Shown in pieces: positions 6,092 through 7,161 of a stretch of 7,161 bases of DNA (the stretch's first letter is position 1; every line of letters starts with the position of its first letter). The translations under genes were made by a program, and so were the position numbers. Origin of the DNA: Roseburia sp. (GTDB lineage Bacteria > Bacillota > Clostridia > Lachnospirales > Lachnospiraceae); assembly GCA_017626625.1 (NCBI GenBank), contig JAGAIK010000040.1, positions 1 to 7,161 of the forward strand. The letters run 5' to 3'. The notes beneath the pieces were generated by a model. It ran no database searches, had not been told where the DNA came from, and saw nothing but the letters and a program-made list of their open reading frames with translations.

Positions 6092-6459
6092 CGGCTCCTA
6101 CCTTATTGTCCATTGCCAAGGCGGATTTAAAGACAGCAAAGAGATGTGTTGATTCTCAGGATAAATATGAGAAGCACATTGCGGCATATCATACACAACA
6201 GGCGGTTGAAAAAATTGTAAAATATCTTGCGGCACAGCAGGGATTGAATTTATGGGGGCATAATATTGCAAAACTTATCAGTCAGTGCAGGGGAAGAGGT
6301 ATCAAGATTCCCAGTGAAATTGAACGAAATGCAGATGTATATACCATGTGGGAAACAGTTTCAAGATATTATCCGACGCAACGAATCAGGAGAGATTCCA
6401 TTCAAAAAGCAATTCATTATACAGAAATGTGGATAGAAGAAATTGAGCACAAGCAATAG
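6088..6459 (+). CDS. HEPN-domain protein, putative toxin of a HEPN/MNT pair
   Basis: A 123-aa all-helical protein. The stretch AAYHTQQAVEKIVKYLAA (32-49), then LWGHNIAKLI (55-64), is the hallmark of the HEPN domain (small helical proteins often paired with minimal nucleotidyltransferases). The RYYPT at 93-97 resembles the conserved RYPD-like loop of the larger HEPN group. Many HEPN toxins are RNases using an Rx4-6H motif. I see no such motif: the nearest is R102 with H110, seven residues apart, followed by Y111. The protein may therefore belong to the branch lacking the classical RNase site, or use a variant one. Y94, Y95 or Y111 could be AMP-acceptor sites; this is speculative. It starts inside the MNT stop codon and a strong terminator follows, so the two genes form a closed operon. 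The HEPN call is firm; toxicity is not shown. Confidence 0.85.
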   Translation: MTAPTLLSIAKADLKTAKRCVDSQDKYEKHIAAYHTQQAVEKIVKYLAAQQGLNLWGHNIAKLISQCRGRGIKIPSEIERNADVYTMWETVSRYYPTQRIRRDSIQKAIHYTEMWIEEIEHKQ

Positions 6460-6489
6460 AAATGTGTTTTACAGCAAGACAGCAGGAAA

Positions 6490-6518
6490 ATGCAGGAGCG
6501 GGCAGCTCCTGCATTTTT
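6490..6518 (+). terminator. Intrinsic terminator after the HEPN gene
   Basis: ATGCAGGAGC (6490-6499) and GCTCCTGCAT (6505-6514) form a perfect 10-bp stem with loop GGGCA, followed by TTTTT ending at 6518. Two further A-T pairs can extend the stem. Its outer seven bases are the same as in the terminator after the alcohol dehydrogenase gene. Confidence 0.92.
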
Positions 6519-6581
6519 GATTCTCCAAAAATTTTATAAAAAACACAGTAAAATTTTATGCTTCCTTAATTGCAATAAAAT

Positions 6582-6609
6582 TTGGAAAGGAATAGAGTAA
6601 TATTATAAT
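6582..6609 (+). promoter_or_regulatory. Promoter of the dnaK-like gene
   Basis: A perfect TATAAT (6604-6609) with a partial -35 TTGGAA (6582-6587) at 16 bp. Transcription would begin near 6616. No CIRCE element (TTAGCACTC-N9-GAGTGCTAA) is present between the preceding terminator and the gene. A 10-bp A/T direct repeat, AAAATTTTAT at 6528-6537 and 6550-6559, lies upstream and could act as an UP element. Confidence 0.55.
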
Positions 6610-6613
6610 TTGA

Positions 6614-7161
<548 letters not shown>

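Overview
The window looks like chromosomal DNA from a Gram-positive anaerobe of the class Clostridia, probably Lachnospiraceae. The family call is an inference. It rests on AGGAGG-type ribosome binding sites, A+T-rich spacers with Bacillota-style promoters, a PdaA-type (spore cortex) deacetylase, a clostridial butanol-dehydrogenase-like enzyme behind a Rex-type operator, and a DnaK N-terminus that lacks the insert of Gram-negative DnaKs. No CRISPR array, tRNA, rRNA, integrase or transposase is visible.

Layout, left to right. (1) 1-1521: the 3' part of a gene for a long helical protein ending in a PH-like region and a four-cysteine zinc ribbon; it is open at the left edge. (2) 1522-2988: a single-gene unit for an iron-type alcohol dehydrogenase, with an extended -10 promoter, a near-consensus Rex operator just after the expected transcription start, and a clear intrinsic terminator. 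(3) 2989-3237: a non-coding spacer dominated by a nested inverted repeat of about 133 bp. (4) 3238-3906, minus strand: an A+T-rich HAD-family hydrolase with its own extended -10 promoter, facing away from the next gene. (5) 4138-4953: a PdaA-like polysaccharide deacetylase. (6) 5024-5544: a strong sigma-A promoter driving a very acidic 136-aa protein of unknown function. (7) 5603-6518: a promoter with an overlapping palindrome, a nucleotidyltransferase (MNT) gene and a HEPN gene overlapping by 4 bp, and a strong terminator. This is a HEPN/MNT toxin-antitoxin-type module. (8) 6582-7161: a promoter and the first 172 codons of a dnaK-like gene cut by the right edge. It has no CIRCE operator and no grpE or hrcA next to it.

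The genes do not form one pathway. They are short, separately promoted units, and terminators isolate the alcohol dehydrogenase and the HEPN/MNT pair. The points most worth following are the Rex site before the alcohol dehydrogenase, the HEPN protein without a recognisable Rx4-6H motif, the structured repeat at 3063-3195, the stand-alone and possibly paralogous dnaK, and the repeat-built zinc-ribbon protein at the left edge.
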